A stretch of DNA of 64,000 nucleotides. It comes from Polaromonas sp. Its GTDB lineage: Bacteria > Pseudomonadota > Gammaproteobacteria > Burkholderiales > Burkholderiaceae_C. Shown here one piece after another: positions 19,637-29,673 of this stretch (positions within the stretch are counted from its first letter, which is position 1; the number at the start of each line of letters is the position of its first letter). The stretch lies in contig JAIPCZ010000006.1 of assembly GCA_021737975.1 (NCBI GenBank), positions 1 through 64,000 on the forward strand, written 5' to 3'. Both the position numbers and the translations under genes were made by a program. The notes under the pieces are model-generated. The model worked only from the letters and a program-made list of their open reading frames with translations, ran no database searches and was not told the origin of the DNA.

Positions 19637-20814
19637 ATTCGAATGCAGGGGTTGAGCACCGCGGGGGCGGCCAACCCTCTGTGAGCAGCAAGGGCCGGGT
19701 GTCGCCTGTTTTCCTGTTGTTTGTGCTGCCCGTTCTGCTGGTCATGCTGGTCGCGGGGGCCATTGTTTTTTCGTCGGTCAGCAGCATCCAGCAGGAATAC
19801 CGGCAAGTGGCGGCTGCGCAGGCCGTCGAGACTGAACGCTTGGCCGCAGCCACCCGCTTCAATCAGGACTTGGCGTCCATCCAAAAGCTCGTGGCCCGGA
19901 CTCTGGAACAAGCCGCCAGCGGAAGCATCGACCAGGGCCAGGCCTACAGTGTTCACACGGCGGTGGTAAACACGCTGGCGGCGCTGGAGCCCAGGCTGCT
20001 CGATCTCGAGAACCTGCAGGAGGTCGATGGCGCTGCCATGGAGGCGCGAAAAGATTTTCTTGCTTACCGTGACCTGATCGTCACGGCCACAGATCTGGCG
20101 GCCATCGACCCGGTGAGTGCCATGCGGCGGGCGTTCAGTGCCGGGCAAAGCTACGTGGCCTTTAGCGAGCACACACACAACATCGCCACCCGGGCCACCG
20201 AGGCCATGGCCCGGCGTGCCGAGGCGCAGACCCGCTCGTTCGATCAGTATGTGACGAAACTGGTCGTGACCACTGGCTTGTTGCTGCTGGCCTTGTTGCT
20301 GTTGTGGGCCTGGGTTGCCCGAAGCATGGTGCGTCGGGTGTCCGTGCTGTCGCGGGCCATGCTCGGCATGACGCACCGTGAACTGTCGGCCGAAGCGTCG
20401 GAGGAGATTGCGCACATCAGCCAGGACAAGCGCAGCATGTTGCGCGACATGGCCAGCGCCGTGCTCGCGTTTCGCGATGCGGTCAATGAGCGTCAGAGCG
20501 CGCAGGCCGACCTTGGCGAGCGCATGAAGGAGTTGTCGTGCCTGTATGACGTCTCCAGCCTGATGGAGCGTGATGACTTGGCTGAATCGGATCTGCTGGC
20601 GGCCCTGGTCAGGCGCCTGCCGGCTTCCATGCGTTACCCCGAACTCGCGGCGGCGTGTATCCAGTCGGGGGATGCGCTGCAGGGTGACGCCATCGTGATG
20701 CAGCAAGCGCAATTTTTGTCGATCAACTTTGGTGGCGCCGACGGCGTGGCGCTGCACGAGCTGCGCGTGGCCTACCTTGGTGAGTTGCCGGCGGATGCCG
20801 GTGCGCCTTTTTAG
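19633..20814 (+). CDS. Hybrid sensor kinase, N-terminal part (ended by in-frame TAG)
   Basis: This is a 393-residue N-terminal piece. It holds a transmembrane helix (about 25-50), a periplasmic helical sensor region (about 50-205), and a second helix (about 210-235). A HAMP/coiled-coil-like linker and the start of a GAF-like domain beginning near ELSCLYDVSSLME follow. The chain stops at an amber codon at 20812-20814. The next codons continue in the same frame with [18 protein letters not shown], the usual last helix of such GAF domains. The gene is therefore best read as the front of one interrupted protein of about 1,684 residues. The ATG overlaps the previous stop. Confidence 0.7.
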   Translation: MNSNAGVEHRGGGQPSVSSKGRVSPVFLLFVLPVLLVMLVAGAIVFSSVSSIQQEYRQVAAAQAVETERLAAATRFNQDLASIQKLVARTLEQAASGSIDQGQAYSVHTAVVNTLAALEPRLLDLENLQEVDGAAMEARKDFLAYRDLIVTATDLAAIDPVSAMRRAFSAGQSYVAFSEHTHNIATRATEAMARRAEAQTRSFDQYVTKLVVTTGLLLLALLLLWAWVARSMVRRVSVLSRAMLGMTHRELSAEASEEIAHISQDKRSMLRDMASAVLAFRDAVNERQSAQADLGERMKELSCLYDVSSLMERDDLAESDLLAALVRRLPASMRYPELAAACIQSGDALQGDAIVMQQAQFLSINFGGADGVALHELRVAYLGELPADAGAPF

Positions 20815-23800
20815 GTGGAAGAGCAGGCTTTGCTTGATGCCATTCGTCTGAGATTGAACAAGGCTTTTGCCTTGCGCCGCTCGCGTGCCCGGGAAGCCGA
20901 GGCGAATGCCTTGATGAACGCCATCATTGAGCAGGCGGCCAACGCCATCAACCTGATCGAGGTGCAGACTTTGCGCATTGTGCAGGTCAATGCCGCCAGC
21001 ACGCGTATTTTGGGCTACAGCCGCGAGGAGTTGCTCCAGATGACACTTCGCGACTACCAGGCCGTGGATGATCCCGATGGCTTGCGGGAGCGGGTGAACC
21101 GCGTGTTGACTGCGGGCGGCGCCAGTTTTGAAAATCAGTACCGTCACAAGGATGGTCGCGTGGTTGATGTGCGTATCAATGCCAGTGTGATCCGGCAACA
21201 CGGGGTGGATTACATGGTGGCTTTGTGGGACGACATCACCGCGTCCAAAAAGGCCGAACTCACCCTGCGCAAGCTCAGCACGGCGGTGGAGCAAAGCCCG
21301 CATGCCGTGGTGATCACCGACACCGAGGCACGGATCGAATACGTCAACGATGCCTTTGTCAGGCATACCGGTTTCAGTCGTGAGGAGGCCATTGGCCACA
21401 ACCCCAGCTTGTTGAGCGCTGGCAAAACCCCTTTAGATACCTACCAGCTCATGTGGGAAACCCTGACCACTGGCCAGACCTGGAGTGGCAAATTTCTGAA
21501 CCGCACCAAGGATGGGCGCGAGCGCACCGAGGCCGCCATCATCACGCCCTTGCGCGATGCTGCGGGTCGCATCTGCAACTATGTGGCGGTCAAGGAAGAC
21601 ATCACGGAACGCCAGCGTGCGGAAGACCAGTTGCGCAAGCTTGTCCTGGCCGTCGAGCAAAGCCCGGAAAGCATCGTGATCACCAACACCGCGGGCGACA
21701 TTGAGTACGTCAATCAGGCGTTTACCAGAAGCACTGGCTTTAGCAGCGCGGAGGCTTTGGGAATGAACCCGCGGGTGCTCAAGTCCGGCAAGACTCCGCT
21801 GGCGACTTATGAGGACATGTGGGCAACCCTGACCCGGGGTGGCACTTGGAGTGGCATTTTGTTCAACCGGCGCAAAGACGGCAGCGAATTCGAAGAACAG
21901 GCCACCCTGGCGCCGGTGCGGCAAGCCGACGGCAGCGTCAGCCACTACCTGGCGATCAAGGAGGATGTCACCGAAAAGCGTCGCATGACCGATGAACTGG
22001 CCCAGTACCGCACCAACCTGGAGCAATTGGTCGTCACACGCACGGCTGAACTGACCCAGGTGTCTGATTCGCTGATCGTGGCAGGCGAGGAGCAGATGGC
22101 GATTTTCGAGACGGCAACCTCGGGCATGGCCTTGCTCAGGGACCGTGTCTTTGTCCGCACCAACAAGCGCCTGTGTCAATTGTTTGGGTGGATGGAGGGC
22201 TCCATGGTGGGGCAGACCACCTCTATCTGGTATGCCGATGCTGCAGCTGAAGAGGCGGGGGGAGCACAGGTCTACGCGCACATCTGGCAGGGTGAGGCCC
22301 ATCGCCGCGAACAGCAGCTGATGCGCAAGGACGGCAGCCTGTTCTGGGCCCGACTGACCGGCAGGGCCGTTGATGTGAATGACCACGACAAGGGCACCGT
22401 GTGGGTGGTTGACGATATTTCGGACGAACGCGCCGCAGCCGAAGCCATGCGCCAGGCCATGGAACTGGCTGAAGACGCGGCGCGCACCAAGGCCAATTTC
22501 CTGGCCAACATGAGTCATGAAATTCGCACGCCCATGAATGCCGTGATCGGCATGACGCATCTGATGCTCAAGACCGAGCTGCTGCCGCGCCAGCGCGATT
22601 ACATGAAAAAGATCATGGACTCGGGACAGCATCTGCTGGGCATCATCAACGACATCCTGGATGTGTCCAAGATCGAGGCGGGCAAGCTCAGCATTGAGCA
22701 CATCGCTTTTGACCTGGAAAAATTGCTGGCCAACGTGAGCAACCTGATTTCCGAGAAAGTGGCCGCCAAGGGCCTGGAACTCGTCATTGATGTGGATCGC
22801 AATGTGCCCACCAACCTGGTGGGCGACCCACTGCGTCTGAGCCAGGTGCTTATCAACTACGCCAACAATGCGGTCAAGTTCACCGCCAGTGGGGAGGTGG
22901 ATGTGCTGGTGCGTGTGCGCCAGTGCACCGGGCAGGACGTGCTGCTGTATTTTGCAGTGCGCGATACCGGCATTGGCTTGTCGCCAGAGCAGTGCAGCAA
23001 GCTGTTCCAGCCATTTCAGCAGGCCGACAGCTCCACCACGCGCCAGTTTGGCGGCTCCGGCCTGGGTTTGGCGATTTCAAAAAAGCTGGTCGACATGATG
23101 CAGGGAGAGGTGGGCGTGAACAGTGTGCCTGGGCAGGGCAGCACTTTCTGGTTTACCGCCCGCCTTGGCCTGGGCGTCGCCGCACAGCCGCAGCGTGTCC
23201 TGAGCGCTGATTTGCAGGGCCATCGGGCGCTGGTGGTGGATGACAATGAAAGTGCCAGAGTGGTGCTGCGCGACATGCTTGAGGGCATGGGCCTTGTGGT
23301 GGAAGAGGCAGACGGCGGCCCGGCGGCGATTCATGCGGTGGATCAGGCCGAGGTGCGTGAGCAGTCTTTTGACTTTGTCTTTCTGGACTGGCAGATGCCG
23401 GGCATGGACGGCATCGAGACCGCCCGGCGCTTGCGGACACGTCCGCTCAAGCACGCACCCAACATGGTCATGGTGACCGCTTTTGGCCGGGAAGAGGTGC
23501 TCAGGGAGGCCAGCGAAGCGGGGGTGAGGGATGTGCTGATCAAGCCGGTCAATGCGTCCATGCTGTTCGACTGCGTGATGAGCATGGTGGGTGAGGCGCC
23601 CGTGGGGCGGCGCAGCAGCACTGAGGCCCCGTCATTAAGTGCTGAAAACCTGGCCAGCATCAAGGGCGCGCGCATTTTGCTGGTGGAGGACAACGACCTG
23701 AACCAGGAAGTGGCCACCGAGCTGCTGCGCGACGCGGGCTTTATTGTGGATGTGGCCGAAAACGGCGAGATTGCCCTGCGCAAAGTGCAGCAAGTCAACT

Positions 23801-24690
23801 TCGACCTGGTGCTGATGGACATGCAAATGCCGGTGATGGATGGCCTGACGGCTACCCGTGAAATCCGCAAGCTGCCTGCGTTTGCGGTGCTGCCGATCAT
23901 TGCCATGACGGCCAATGTGCAAATGAGCGACCGCCAGCGCTGTGCCGACGCCGGCATGAACGACCATCTGGCCAAACCCATCGACCCCGAGCTGCTGTGG
24001 CAAACCCTGCTGCACTGGATCAAGCCGCTTGAAAGGCTGCAAAACGTGCCAGGCAAGGCAACTGCCGCCTCCGGGTCACCTCAAGATGCCGGGCAGGCCA
24101 TCCCCTTGGATATTGCCGGGCTCGACACCCAGCTCGGTCTGCGCCGGGTGCTGGGTAAAAAGTCCCTTTACCTGTCGATGCTGCGACGCTTTGTGGCGGG
24201 TCAGAAATCGGTGGTGGCCCAATTGCTGGCGGCGCTGGCGCAGGACGATCTGAACACGGCTGAGCGGTTGGCGCACACCACAAAAAGCACGGCGGGCAGC
24301 ATTGGTGCGCTCGAGATCCAGTCGCTGGCAGCAGCTGTCGAGCACGGGCTGGCGCATGGCGAGCCGCGTCACCTGCTGCTGACCCATGTGCAATCCCTGG
24401 AACAGCCTCTTGCGGCATTGATCAGCGCGCTGGAGAGTGGGCTCCCTGACGAGGCAGCGCATGCCAAAGTGAGCGTGGATCCCGTCAAGCTCAAGGTGGT
24501 CTGCGATCGTTTGGCGTCCTTGCTGGCTTATGACGATGCCGCGGCGGTTGATGTGGTCAGTGACCATGCCGATTTGCTCAACACCGCTTTTCCAAATCAT
24601 TACCCAGCGCTTGAGAGCGCGGTAAAAATGTTCGACTTTGAAGCGGCCTTGCAGGCGCTCAAAGCTGCCCTTGAAACCCGACCCACTTGA
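20815..24690 (+). CDS. Hybrid sensor kinase, C-terminal part (PAS x4, HisKA, HATPase, REC x2, Hpt)
   Basis: This 1,291-residue piece directly follows the amber codon in the same frame and starts with GTG without a Shine-Dalgarno sequence. In order it has three clear PAS domains (about 40-410), a fourth PAS-like domain (about 430-540), and HisKA with the phospho-acceptor block [16 protein letters not shown] (about 560). HATPase follows with [10 protein letters not shown] and GSGLGLAI, then two receiver domains (VVDDNES with [19 protein letters not shown] with [10 protein letters not shown]) and an Hpt domain ([13 protein letters not shown]). If the stop is real, this half lacks the sensor and membrane anchor. 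The HD-GYP regulator downstream is the likely output. Confidence 0.75.
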   Translation: MEEQALLDAIRLRLNKAFALRRSRAREAEANALMNAIIEQAANAINLIEVQTLRIVQVNAASTRILGYSREELLQMTLRDYQAVDDPDGLRERVNRVLTAGGASFENQYRHKDGRVVDVRINASVIRQHGVDYMVALWDDITASKKAELTLRKLSTAVEQSPHAVVITDTEARIEYVNDAFVRHTGFSREEAIGHNPSLLSAGKTPLDTYQLMWETLTTGQTWSGKFLNRTKDGRERTEAAIITPLRDAAGRICNYVAVKEDITERQRAEDQLRKLVLAVEQSPESIVITNTAGDIEYVNQAFTRSTGFSSAEALGMNPRVLKSGKTPLATYEDMWATLTRGGTWSGILFNRRKDGSEFEEQATLAPVRQADGSVSHYLAIKEDVTEKRRMTDELAQYRTNLEQLVVTRTAELTQVSDSLIVAGEEQMAIFETATSGMALLRDRVFVRTNKRLCQLFGWMEGSMVGQTTSIWYADAAAEEAGGAQVYAHIWQGEAHRREQQLMRKDGSLFWARLTGRAVDVNDHDKGTVWVVDDISDERAAAEAMRQAMELAEDAARTKANFLANMSHEIRTPMNAVIGMTHLMLKTELLPRQRDYMKKIMDSGQHLLGIINDILDVSKIEAGKLSIEHIAFDLEKLLANVSNLISEKVAAKGLELVIDVDRNVPTNLVGDPLRLSQVLINYANNAVKFTASGEVDVLVRVRQCTGQDVLLYFAVRDTGIGLSPEQCSKLFQPFQQADSSTTRQFGGSGLGLAISKKLVDMMQGEVGVNSVPGQGSTFWFTARLGLGVAAQPQRVLSADLQGHRALVVDDNESARVVLRDMLEGMGLVVEEADGGPAAIHAVDQAEVREQSFDFVFLDWQMPGMDGIETARRLRTRPLKHAPNMVMVTAFGREEVLREASEAGVRDVLIKPVNASMLFDCVMSMVGEAPVGRRSSTEAPSLSAENLASIKGARILLVEDNDLNQEVATELLRDAGFIVDVAENGEIALRKVQQVNFDLVLMDMQMPVMDGLTATREIRKLPAFAVLPIIAMTANVQMSDRQRCADAGMNDHLAKPIDPELLWQTLLHWIKPLERLQNVPGKATAASGSPQDAGQAIPLDIAGLDTQLGLRRVLGKKSLYLSMLRRFVAGQKSVVAQLLAALAQDDLNTAERLAHTTKSTAGSIGALEIQSLAAAVEHGLAHGEPRHLLLTHVQSLEQPLAALISALESGLPDEAAHAKVSVDPVKLKVVCDRLASLLAYDDAAAVDVVSDHADLLNTAFPNHYPALESAVKMFDFEAALQALKAALETRPT

Positions 24691-24698
24691 GCAAGCTT

Positions 24699-25865
24699 AT
24701 GGATCCACTCGACTTCACGCAAAAACCCACCGTCCTGGTGGTCGATGACACGCCCGACAACCTGTCCCTGGTCAGCAGCCTGCTGCGCGACGACTACATC
24801 GTCAGGGTCGCCAACAATGGTGAGAAAGCCCTGCGTATTGCAGTTTCAGAGCAGGCGCCCGACCTGATCCTGCTTGACATCATGATGCCGGGTATGGACG
24901 GCTACGAGGTCTGCAGGCGGCTCAAGGAAGACCCCAGGTCGCGTGACATCCGGGTCATTTTCCTGACAGCCAGGTCCGAGGTGGAGGATGAGCGCAAGGG
25001 TTTCAAATTGGGCGCTGTGGACTACATTACCAAGCCCATCAGTCCGCCCATCTTGCAGGAGCGCATCAAGACCCACCTGGCGCTCAAGGCCGCGGCCGAT
25101 TTCCTGCGCGACAAGAACCAGTACCTCGAACTGGAAGTGGCGCGGCGCACCCAGGAATTGGCCGCCATTCAGGACGTGACCATCCTGGCCATGGCCTCGC
25201 TGGCGGAAACCCGCGACAGCGACACCGGCAACCACATTCGCCGCACCCAGTTTTATGTGAAGGCGCTGGCGCAGCAATTGCAAAACCACCCCCGTTTCAA
25301 GCACTACCTGATTGATGCCAACATCGCGATGCTGTTCAAGTCGGCCCCTTTGCACGACATTGGCAAGGTGGGCATTCCCGACAGTATCTTGCTCAAGCCC
25401 GGTCGTTTTGAGCCCGAAGAGTTCGAGATCATGAAGCGCCACACCATCCTGGGGCGCGAAGCCATTGAGCACGCCGAAAAATCGCTCGGCATCGAGGTCG
25501 ATTTTCTGCGCACCGCGAAGGAAATTGCCATGTCGCACCAGGAGAAGTGGGATGGCAGTGGTTATCCCGAGGCGCTCAGGGGCGATGCGATTCCCATCAG
25601 CGCGCGCCTGATGGCGCTGGCAGATGTCTACGACGCCCTGATCAGCCGCCGCGTCTACAAGGAAGGCATGCCGCACGACAAGGCGGCGGCCATCATTGTG
25701 GACGGCAAGGGCAGCCATTTCGACCCCGACATCGTGGAAGCTTTCCTGGTCGTCCAGAAAGAATTTCAGGCCATCGCTGCCCGCTTTGTCGACAGCGACA
25801 ATGACTTGAAAAAGAAGGCGGAGAGCTTGGCGCTGTTGCAGCGCGACGGGCGGGTCACGGGCTGA
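24699..25865 (+). CDS. Response regulator with HD-GYP cyclic-di-GMP phosphodiesterase domain
   Basis: The product has about 388 residues. An N-terminal receiver domain (VLVVDDTPDN, acceptor Asp in LLDIMMPGMDG, conserved Lys in DYITKPIS) is joined by a coiled linker to an HD-GYP domain. The catalytic signatures are HDIGKVGIPD and SHQEKWDGSGYP. Such proteins hydrolyse cyclic di-GMP when phosphorylated. A TTG at 24687 overlapping the kinase stop is an alternative start; the ATG at 24699 was preferred. It immediately follows the hybrid kinase with the Hpt domain, which suggests a phosphorelay to second-messenger turnover. Confidence 0.9.
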   Translation: MDPLDFTQKPTVLVVDDTPDNLSLVSSLLRDDYIVRVANNGEKALRIAVSEQAPDLILLDIMMPGMDGYEVCRRLKEDPRSRDIRVIFLTARSEVEDERKGFKLGAVDYITKPISPPILQERIKTHLALKAAADFLRDKNQYLELEVARRTQELAAIQDVTILAMASLAETRDSDTGNHIRRTQFYVKALAQQLQNHPRFKHYLIDANIAMLFKSAPLHDIGKVGIPDSILLKPGRFEPEEFEIMKRHTILGREAIEHAEKSLGIEVDFLRTAKEIAMSHQEKWDGSGYPEALRGDAIPISARLMALADVYDALISRRVYKEGMPHDKAAAIIVDGKGSHFDPDIVEAFLVVQKEFQAIAARFVDSDNDLKKKAESLALLQRDGRVTG

Positions 25866-25914
25866 GGAGCGGTTGTGCTTGTCCCTCGCGCCCCCGGTTT
25901 GGCTGCGCCGGCCT

Positions 25915-27000
25915 TTAGCCTAAAACAGCCACGCCCTTGATTTGGGCAAACACCGCTTTGCCGGGCTCCAGCGCCAATGCATGGAATGAGCGAGCGGTGA
26001 TTCGGGCCAGCAGGGGGGTGCCGCCCGCCTGCAGCGCCACCATCACCTGACCGGGACCGTCCGGAGATACCGCCGTCACAGTGCAGGCGATGATGTTCAA
26101 AATGCTCGTCCCGGTTTGGTGTTGCAGTGTCAGACTCACGTCACGGGCTGCCGCTCGCACCCGCAGGCTTGTGCCTGGATCGGCATTTTGGCGGGCCACA
26201 ATGAGCTCACCACCCGCAAAACGTGTCAGTGAAAGCTGATCCCGGTTGTCATGGGACACCACCTTGCAGTGCAGCACGGCTCCTGCTGTGTCGCCGTGCG
26301 CCAGCGGCAGGTCGAGCCGCGTCAACAGGTCTGCGGTCGGACCTGACGCGGTGACCAAGCCCGCGTCGAGCAGCACCAGGTGGTCGGCCAGGCGGGCCAC
26401 CTCGTCGACCGCGTGCGTGACCAGGATGACCGGCAGCGCCAGTTGCTTTTGCAACTGCTCAAGGTAGGACAGGATGTCGGCTTTGCGAGCTTGGTCCAGC
26501 GCGGCGAGGGGCTCGTCCAGCAACAGCAAACGCGGGCTGGTGGCCAGCGCCCGGGCAATGGCCACGCGTTGGCGCTCACCGCCCGAGAGTTCGTGCGGCC
26601 GGCGTTTGAGCAGATGGTCAATGCCCAGCAGCGCCAGGGTCTCGGTCCAGCTTTGCTTGCGTTCCTTCGCCGGTGCGCGTCTGAAGCCGTACTGCAAATT
26701 GTCCTGCACGTTCAGATGCTCAAACAGGCTCGCCTCCTGGAACACGTAGCCCAGCGCGCGCTGGTGTACCGGTTTAAAAAAGCCCTGGGCGCTGTCTTGC
26801 CAAACCTCGCCCTGCACACAAATGCGCCCCTGTGTCGCGGGTTCCAGACCAGCCAGGATGCGCAGCACGGTGGTTTTACCCGCACCCGATGCGCCAAACA
26901 GCGCGGTGATCCCCTGACTGGGCAGGGACAGGTCAAGATTCAGTCTGAAGTCTGACCGTTCGAGCAGGACCTTGAGTTGCAGCCCAGATGCCGGGCTCAC
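25915..27000 (-). CDS. modC: Molybdate ABC transporter ATP-binding subunit
   Basis: This ATPase of about 361 residues has Walker [11 protein letters not shown], signature [15 protein letters not shown] and Walker [13 protein letters not shown]. The C-terminal part (about 230-361) is a TOBE/MOP-type oxyanion-binding region ending in [20 protein letters not shown], which allows feedback by cytoplasmic molybdate. The start is a GTG at 27000 overlapping the modB stop (GTGA); the longer open frame upstream has no ModC similarity. It completes the modABC operon on the minus strand, converging with the HD-GYP gene across about 50 bp. Confidence 0.92.
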   Translation of the reverse strand: MSPASGLQLKVLLERSDFRLNLDLSLPSQGITALFGASGAGKTTVLRILAGLEPATQGRICVQGEVWQDSAQGFFKPVHQRALGYVFQEASLFEHLNVQDNLQYGFRRAPAKERKQSWTETLALLGIDHLLKRRPHELSGGERQRVAIARALATSPRLLLLDEPLAALDQARKADILSYLEQLQKQLALPVILVTHAVDEVARLADHLVLLDAGLVTASGPTADLLTRLDLPLAHGDTAGAVLHCKVVSHDNRDQLSLTRFAGGELIVARQNADPGTSLRVRAAARDVSLTLQHQTGTSILNIIACTVTAVSPDGPGQVMVALQAGGTPLLARITARSFHALALEPGKAVFAQIKGVAVLG

Positions 27001-27680
27001 GCGTTGGCCCCTTTGCGCCGCGCACCGTTGTACATGTGCAGTGCCAGCAGCACAACAAAACTGAAGCCCAGCATCACCGCCGCCAGCCGGTGCGCATCTG
27101 AATATTCCATGGCCTCCACGTGGTCGTAAATCTGCACCGACACCATGCGGGTCACGCCCGGAATGTTGCCCCCCACCATCAGCACCACGCCAAACTCGCC
27201 CACCGTGTGGGCAAAACACATGACCACGCCGGTAAAAAAGCCGGGCTTGCACAGTGGCACGACCACGCTGAAAAACGCATCCAGCGGCGAGGCGCGAAGC
27301 GTGGCTGCCACTTCCAGCGGACGCGTGCCCATGGTTTCAAATGCGTTTTGAATTGGTTGCACCATGAAGGGCAGCGAGTAAAAGCTCGAGGCCACCACCA
27401 GGCCGGCAAAGGTGAAGGGCAACAGGTCCAGCCCCAGGGCCTGCATCCATTGGCCCACCGTGCCGTGCGGACCCATGGCCACCAGCAGGTAAAACCCCAG
27501 CACCGAGGGCGGCAGCACCAGGGGCAAGGACACCAGCGCGCCCAGCGGTTTTTTGACCCAGGACCGGGTGCGCGCCAGCCACCACGCCAGCGGCGTGCCC
27601 AGCAGCAGCAAAATCACGGTGGTGAGCGCCGCCACTTGCAGCGTCAGGCCGATGGCTTGCAGGTCAGGGTCGGTCAGCAT
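26997..27680 (-). CDS. modB: Molybdate ABC transporter permease
   Basis: This 227-residue permease has five to six transmembrane helices. The typical ModB sequences are [19 protein letters not shown] and the EAA-type cytoplasmic loop ending [18 protein letters not shown]. It abuts modA with no gap and overlaps modC by four bases, so the three genes are translationally coupled. Confidence 0.93.
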   Translation of the reverse strand: MLTDPDLQAIGLTLQVAALTTVILLLLGTPLAWWLARTRSWVKKPLGALVSLPLVLPPSVLGFYLLVAMGPHGTVGQWMQALGLDLLPFTFAGLVVASSFYSLPFMVQPIQNAFETMGTRPLEVAATLRASPLDAFFSVVVPLCKPGFFTGVVMCFAHTVGEFGVVLMVGGNIPGVTRMVSVQIYDHVEAMEYSDAHRLAAVMLGFSFVVLLALHMYNGARRKGANA

Positions 27681-28436
27681 TCAAATATCGTAGCCATAAG
27701 AGCGGATCAGGTCCTTGATGTTGGCGCTTTGCAGCAATTTCACCAGCGCCACTGCCGCCGGGTTGCTGGCGCCGCGATGGAGCAGCACGGCGTTTTGCTG
27801 GATCGGACTGTACAGTGCTTGCGGCACCACCCACATCGAGCCACTTTTCAGCCTGCCGCCCGCCATCACTTGCGACATCGCCACAAAGCCGATTTCCGCG
27901 TTGCCAGTGTGCACAAAATTGAACGCCTGGCCAATGCTTTCGCCTTGCACCAGTTTCGGGCTCAGCGTGGCGGTCAAACCCAGTTTGTCGATGGTCTGCA
28001 CCGCGGCTTCGCCGTAGGGCGCGGTCTTGGGATTGGCATAGGCCAGCTTGCGGAAACCAGCGCCTCTGAGCACGTTGCCACCGGCATCCACTTTTTTTGG
28101 GTCTGCAGACCACAACACCAGCTTGCCGTTGGCGTAGGCAAAGCTGCTGCCCGCTTGAGCCAGGCCGTCCTTTTCCAGCGCCGCCGTGGCAGCGGTATTG
28201 GCCGCCAGCAACACGTCAAAGGGCGCGCCGTTCTTGATCTGGGCGTAGAGCTTGCCGGTGGCACCCACCGTGACACTCAGGGTGTGGCCAGTGGTTTTTT
28301 CCAGCACGGCGGCGACGGCCTTGATGGGCTCGGTAAAATTGGCAGCGACGGCGACCTGCGCTTGCCCGGCCCATGTGGTGAAAGAAAACGCAAGTGCCAC
28401 CGCGCCGGGCAGAGGATGCTTGACAGAAAATTTCAT
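27681..28436 (-). CDS. modA: Molybdate-binding periplasmic protein
   Basis: The product has about 251 residues, with a signal peptide ending near GQAQVAVAANF. ModA-type signatures are VAANFTEPIKAVAAVLEKTTG, GATGKLYAQIKNGAPFDVLLAAN and NAEIGFVAMSQV. The ATG at 28436 was chosen because GGAG lies 7 bp upstream and it starts a standard signal peptide; an in-frame ATG at 28460 is possible. It captures molybdate, and probably tungstate, for ModBC. An AcoR-like regulator gene lies 58 bp upstream on the same strand. Confidence 0.93.
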   Translation of the reverse strand: MKFSVKHPLPGAVALAFSFTTWAGQAQVAVAANFTEPIKAVAAVLEKTTGHTLSVTVGATGKLYAQIKNGAPFDVLLAANTAATAALEKDGLAQAGSSFAYANGKLVLWSADPKKVDAGGNVLRGAGFRKLAYANPKTAPYGEAAVQTIDKLGLTATLSPKLVQGESIGQAFNFVHTGNAEIGFVAMSQVMAGGRLKSGSMWVVPQALYSPIQQNAVLLHRGASNPAAVALVKLLQSANIKDLIRSYGYDI

Positions 28437-28494
28437 CCAAAAACTCCGGTTGGGCGACACACAAATTGGTTTCCCGAGAGCAACCGGTTCGCCA

Positions 28495-29625
28495 TCAAGA
28501 CGACTTTTGCCCGAGTTTGCGGTACAAGGTGGCGCGGCTGATGCCCAGTGCGCGGGCGGCCTGGCCGACGTTTCCGCGGGCCTCGTCCACCGCCTTGCGG
28601 ATCATCGCGGCCTCGACTTCGCGCAGTGCCAGCGCGGGCCCGGCGCTGGCGCCAGCCTTCAGTGCATGGGCTTCATCGTCGCGGTGGATGGCCTGGGCCT
28701 GCAGGCGCAGACCGCTCCACAACGGCAATTCGATCAACTTGCCGGGTCGTTTGGCAGCGTCGAACAAAAGCTCGAACGGCATGCCAAAGGCATCGCTGAC
28801 ATGCATGGGCGGGTGGCCGGGCGCAGCCAGGCCCGGCACCATTTGGCGAGCCACCGGGTTGGCGCCGGTGATCCAGCCCTCGAAGTCCAGGCACAACATG
28901 CCGTCGGCGTCGCTGCCCAGGGCATGGCCGGGCCAGTTCAGGCGCAGCATCAAGGCGTGGGGCAGGGCGGTGATCAGGGCGTTCTCGATCTTGCTGGCCG
29001 ATTGCATGACCAGGTGCTTGAGTTCCGGGCGCTCTTGCGCATCGACCCCTGTCACATCGAGCATGCCCACGCAAGCACCATCGGGGCCAAAAAGCGGTGC
29101 GCCGGCGCAACTGTAGACCGAGGTCTGATCGAAAAAATGCTCGCCGCGGTGCAGCCAGACCGGCTGTAATTCGGACAACGCCGTGCCGATGGCGGTGGTG
29201 CCGATGCTGCGCTCGGACAAATCGGTGCCGACGCGGGTGATCAGGTGGGCGCGCGGGTCGGCGTGGTCAATGGCGCCACAGGCGTCGACCACCACCCCGT
29301 CGGCATTGGTCAGGATGGCAAAGTAGCGGGTGTTGACAATGGCGCGCGCCAGGTTTTTCAGCATGGGTTGCGCCGCCGCGATCAGGCTGTGATTGGCCTC
29401 CAGGGTGTATCGCAGCATGGGTGCGGTCACCTGGGCAAAACTCACATGGCTGCCAGGCTGCAGGCCTGAATTGAGACAGCGCTGCCAGGAGCGCTCGACC
29501 CAGGGGGCGACCCAGCCCGGCGTGATGGAGCGGCCGTCCAGCATGAGGCTTTGTCGCGCCTGCGCAATGCGGGCCAGGCGGCTCGATGACGCATTGGCGT
29601 TTGGGCTGGGGTGGGCGGCGTTCAT
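28495..29625 (-). CDS. AcoR-like transcriptional regulator lacking the AAA+ domain
   Basis: The N-terminal two thirds of this 376-residue protein resemble the sensor region of AcoR-type activators (SWQRCLNSGL near 48-57 and a GAF-like domain, FAILTNADGVVVDACGAID through YSCAGAPLFGPDGACVGMLD). The C-terminus is a Fis-type helix-turn-helix (EVEAAMIRKAVDEARGNVGQ then AARALGISRATLYRKLG). The central sigma-54 AAA+ ATPase with GAFTGA is absent; a short PAS-like segment occupies its place. It therefore cannot activate sigma-54 in the usual way and may act as a repressor or sigma-70 regulator. It is upstream of modABC on the same strand and divergent from the sensor kinase gene. Confidence 0.8.
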   Translation of the reverse strand: MNAAHPSPNANASSSRLARIAQARQSLMLDGRSITPGWVAPWVERSWQRCLNSGLQPGSHVSFAQVTAPMLRYTLEANHSLIAAAQPMLKNLARAIVNTRYFAILTNADGVVVDACGAIDHADPRAHLITRVGTDLSERSIGTTAIGTALSELQPVWLHRGEHFFDQTSVYSCAGAPLFGPDGACVGMLDVTGVDAQERPELKHLVMQSASKIENALITALPHALMLRLNWPGHALGSDADGMLCLDFEGWITGANPVARQMVPGLAAPGHPPMHVSDAFGMPFELLFDAAKRPGKLIELPLWSGLRLQAQAIHRDDEAHALKAGASAGPALALREVEAAMIRKAVDEARGNVGQAARALGISRATLYRKLGQKSS

Positions 29626-29673
29626 GGTCAGGTTGGCAGGTGTCTGAATCTAGCTCATTTTGGATGAATCCGA

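Noticed and set aside
19573-21399. 608-codon minus-strand frame opposite the hybrid kinase
   Set aside because: Composition is typical of antisense GC-rich shadow frames, and the plus strand carries unmistakable sensor and PAS domains.
20815-24690. Independent gene starting at the GTG after the amber codon
   Set aside because: There is no ribosome-binding site, and the first residues complete the interrupted GAF-like domain, so an independent origin is unlikely; it is listed as the C-terminal part of one protein.
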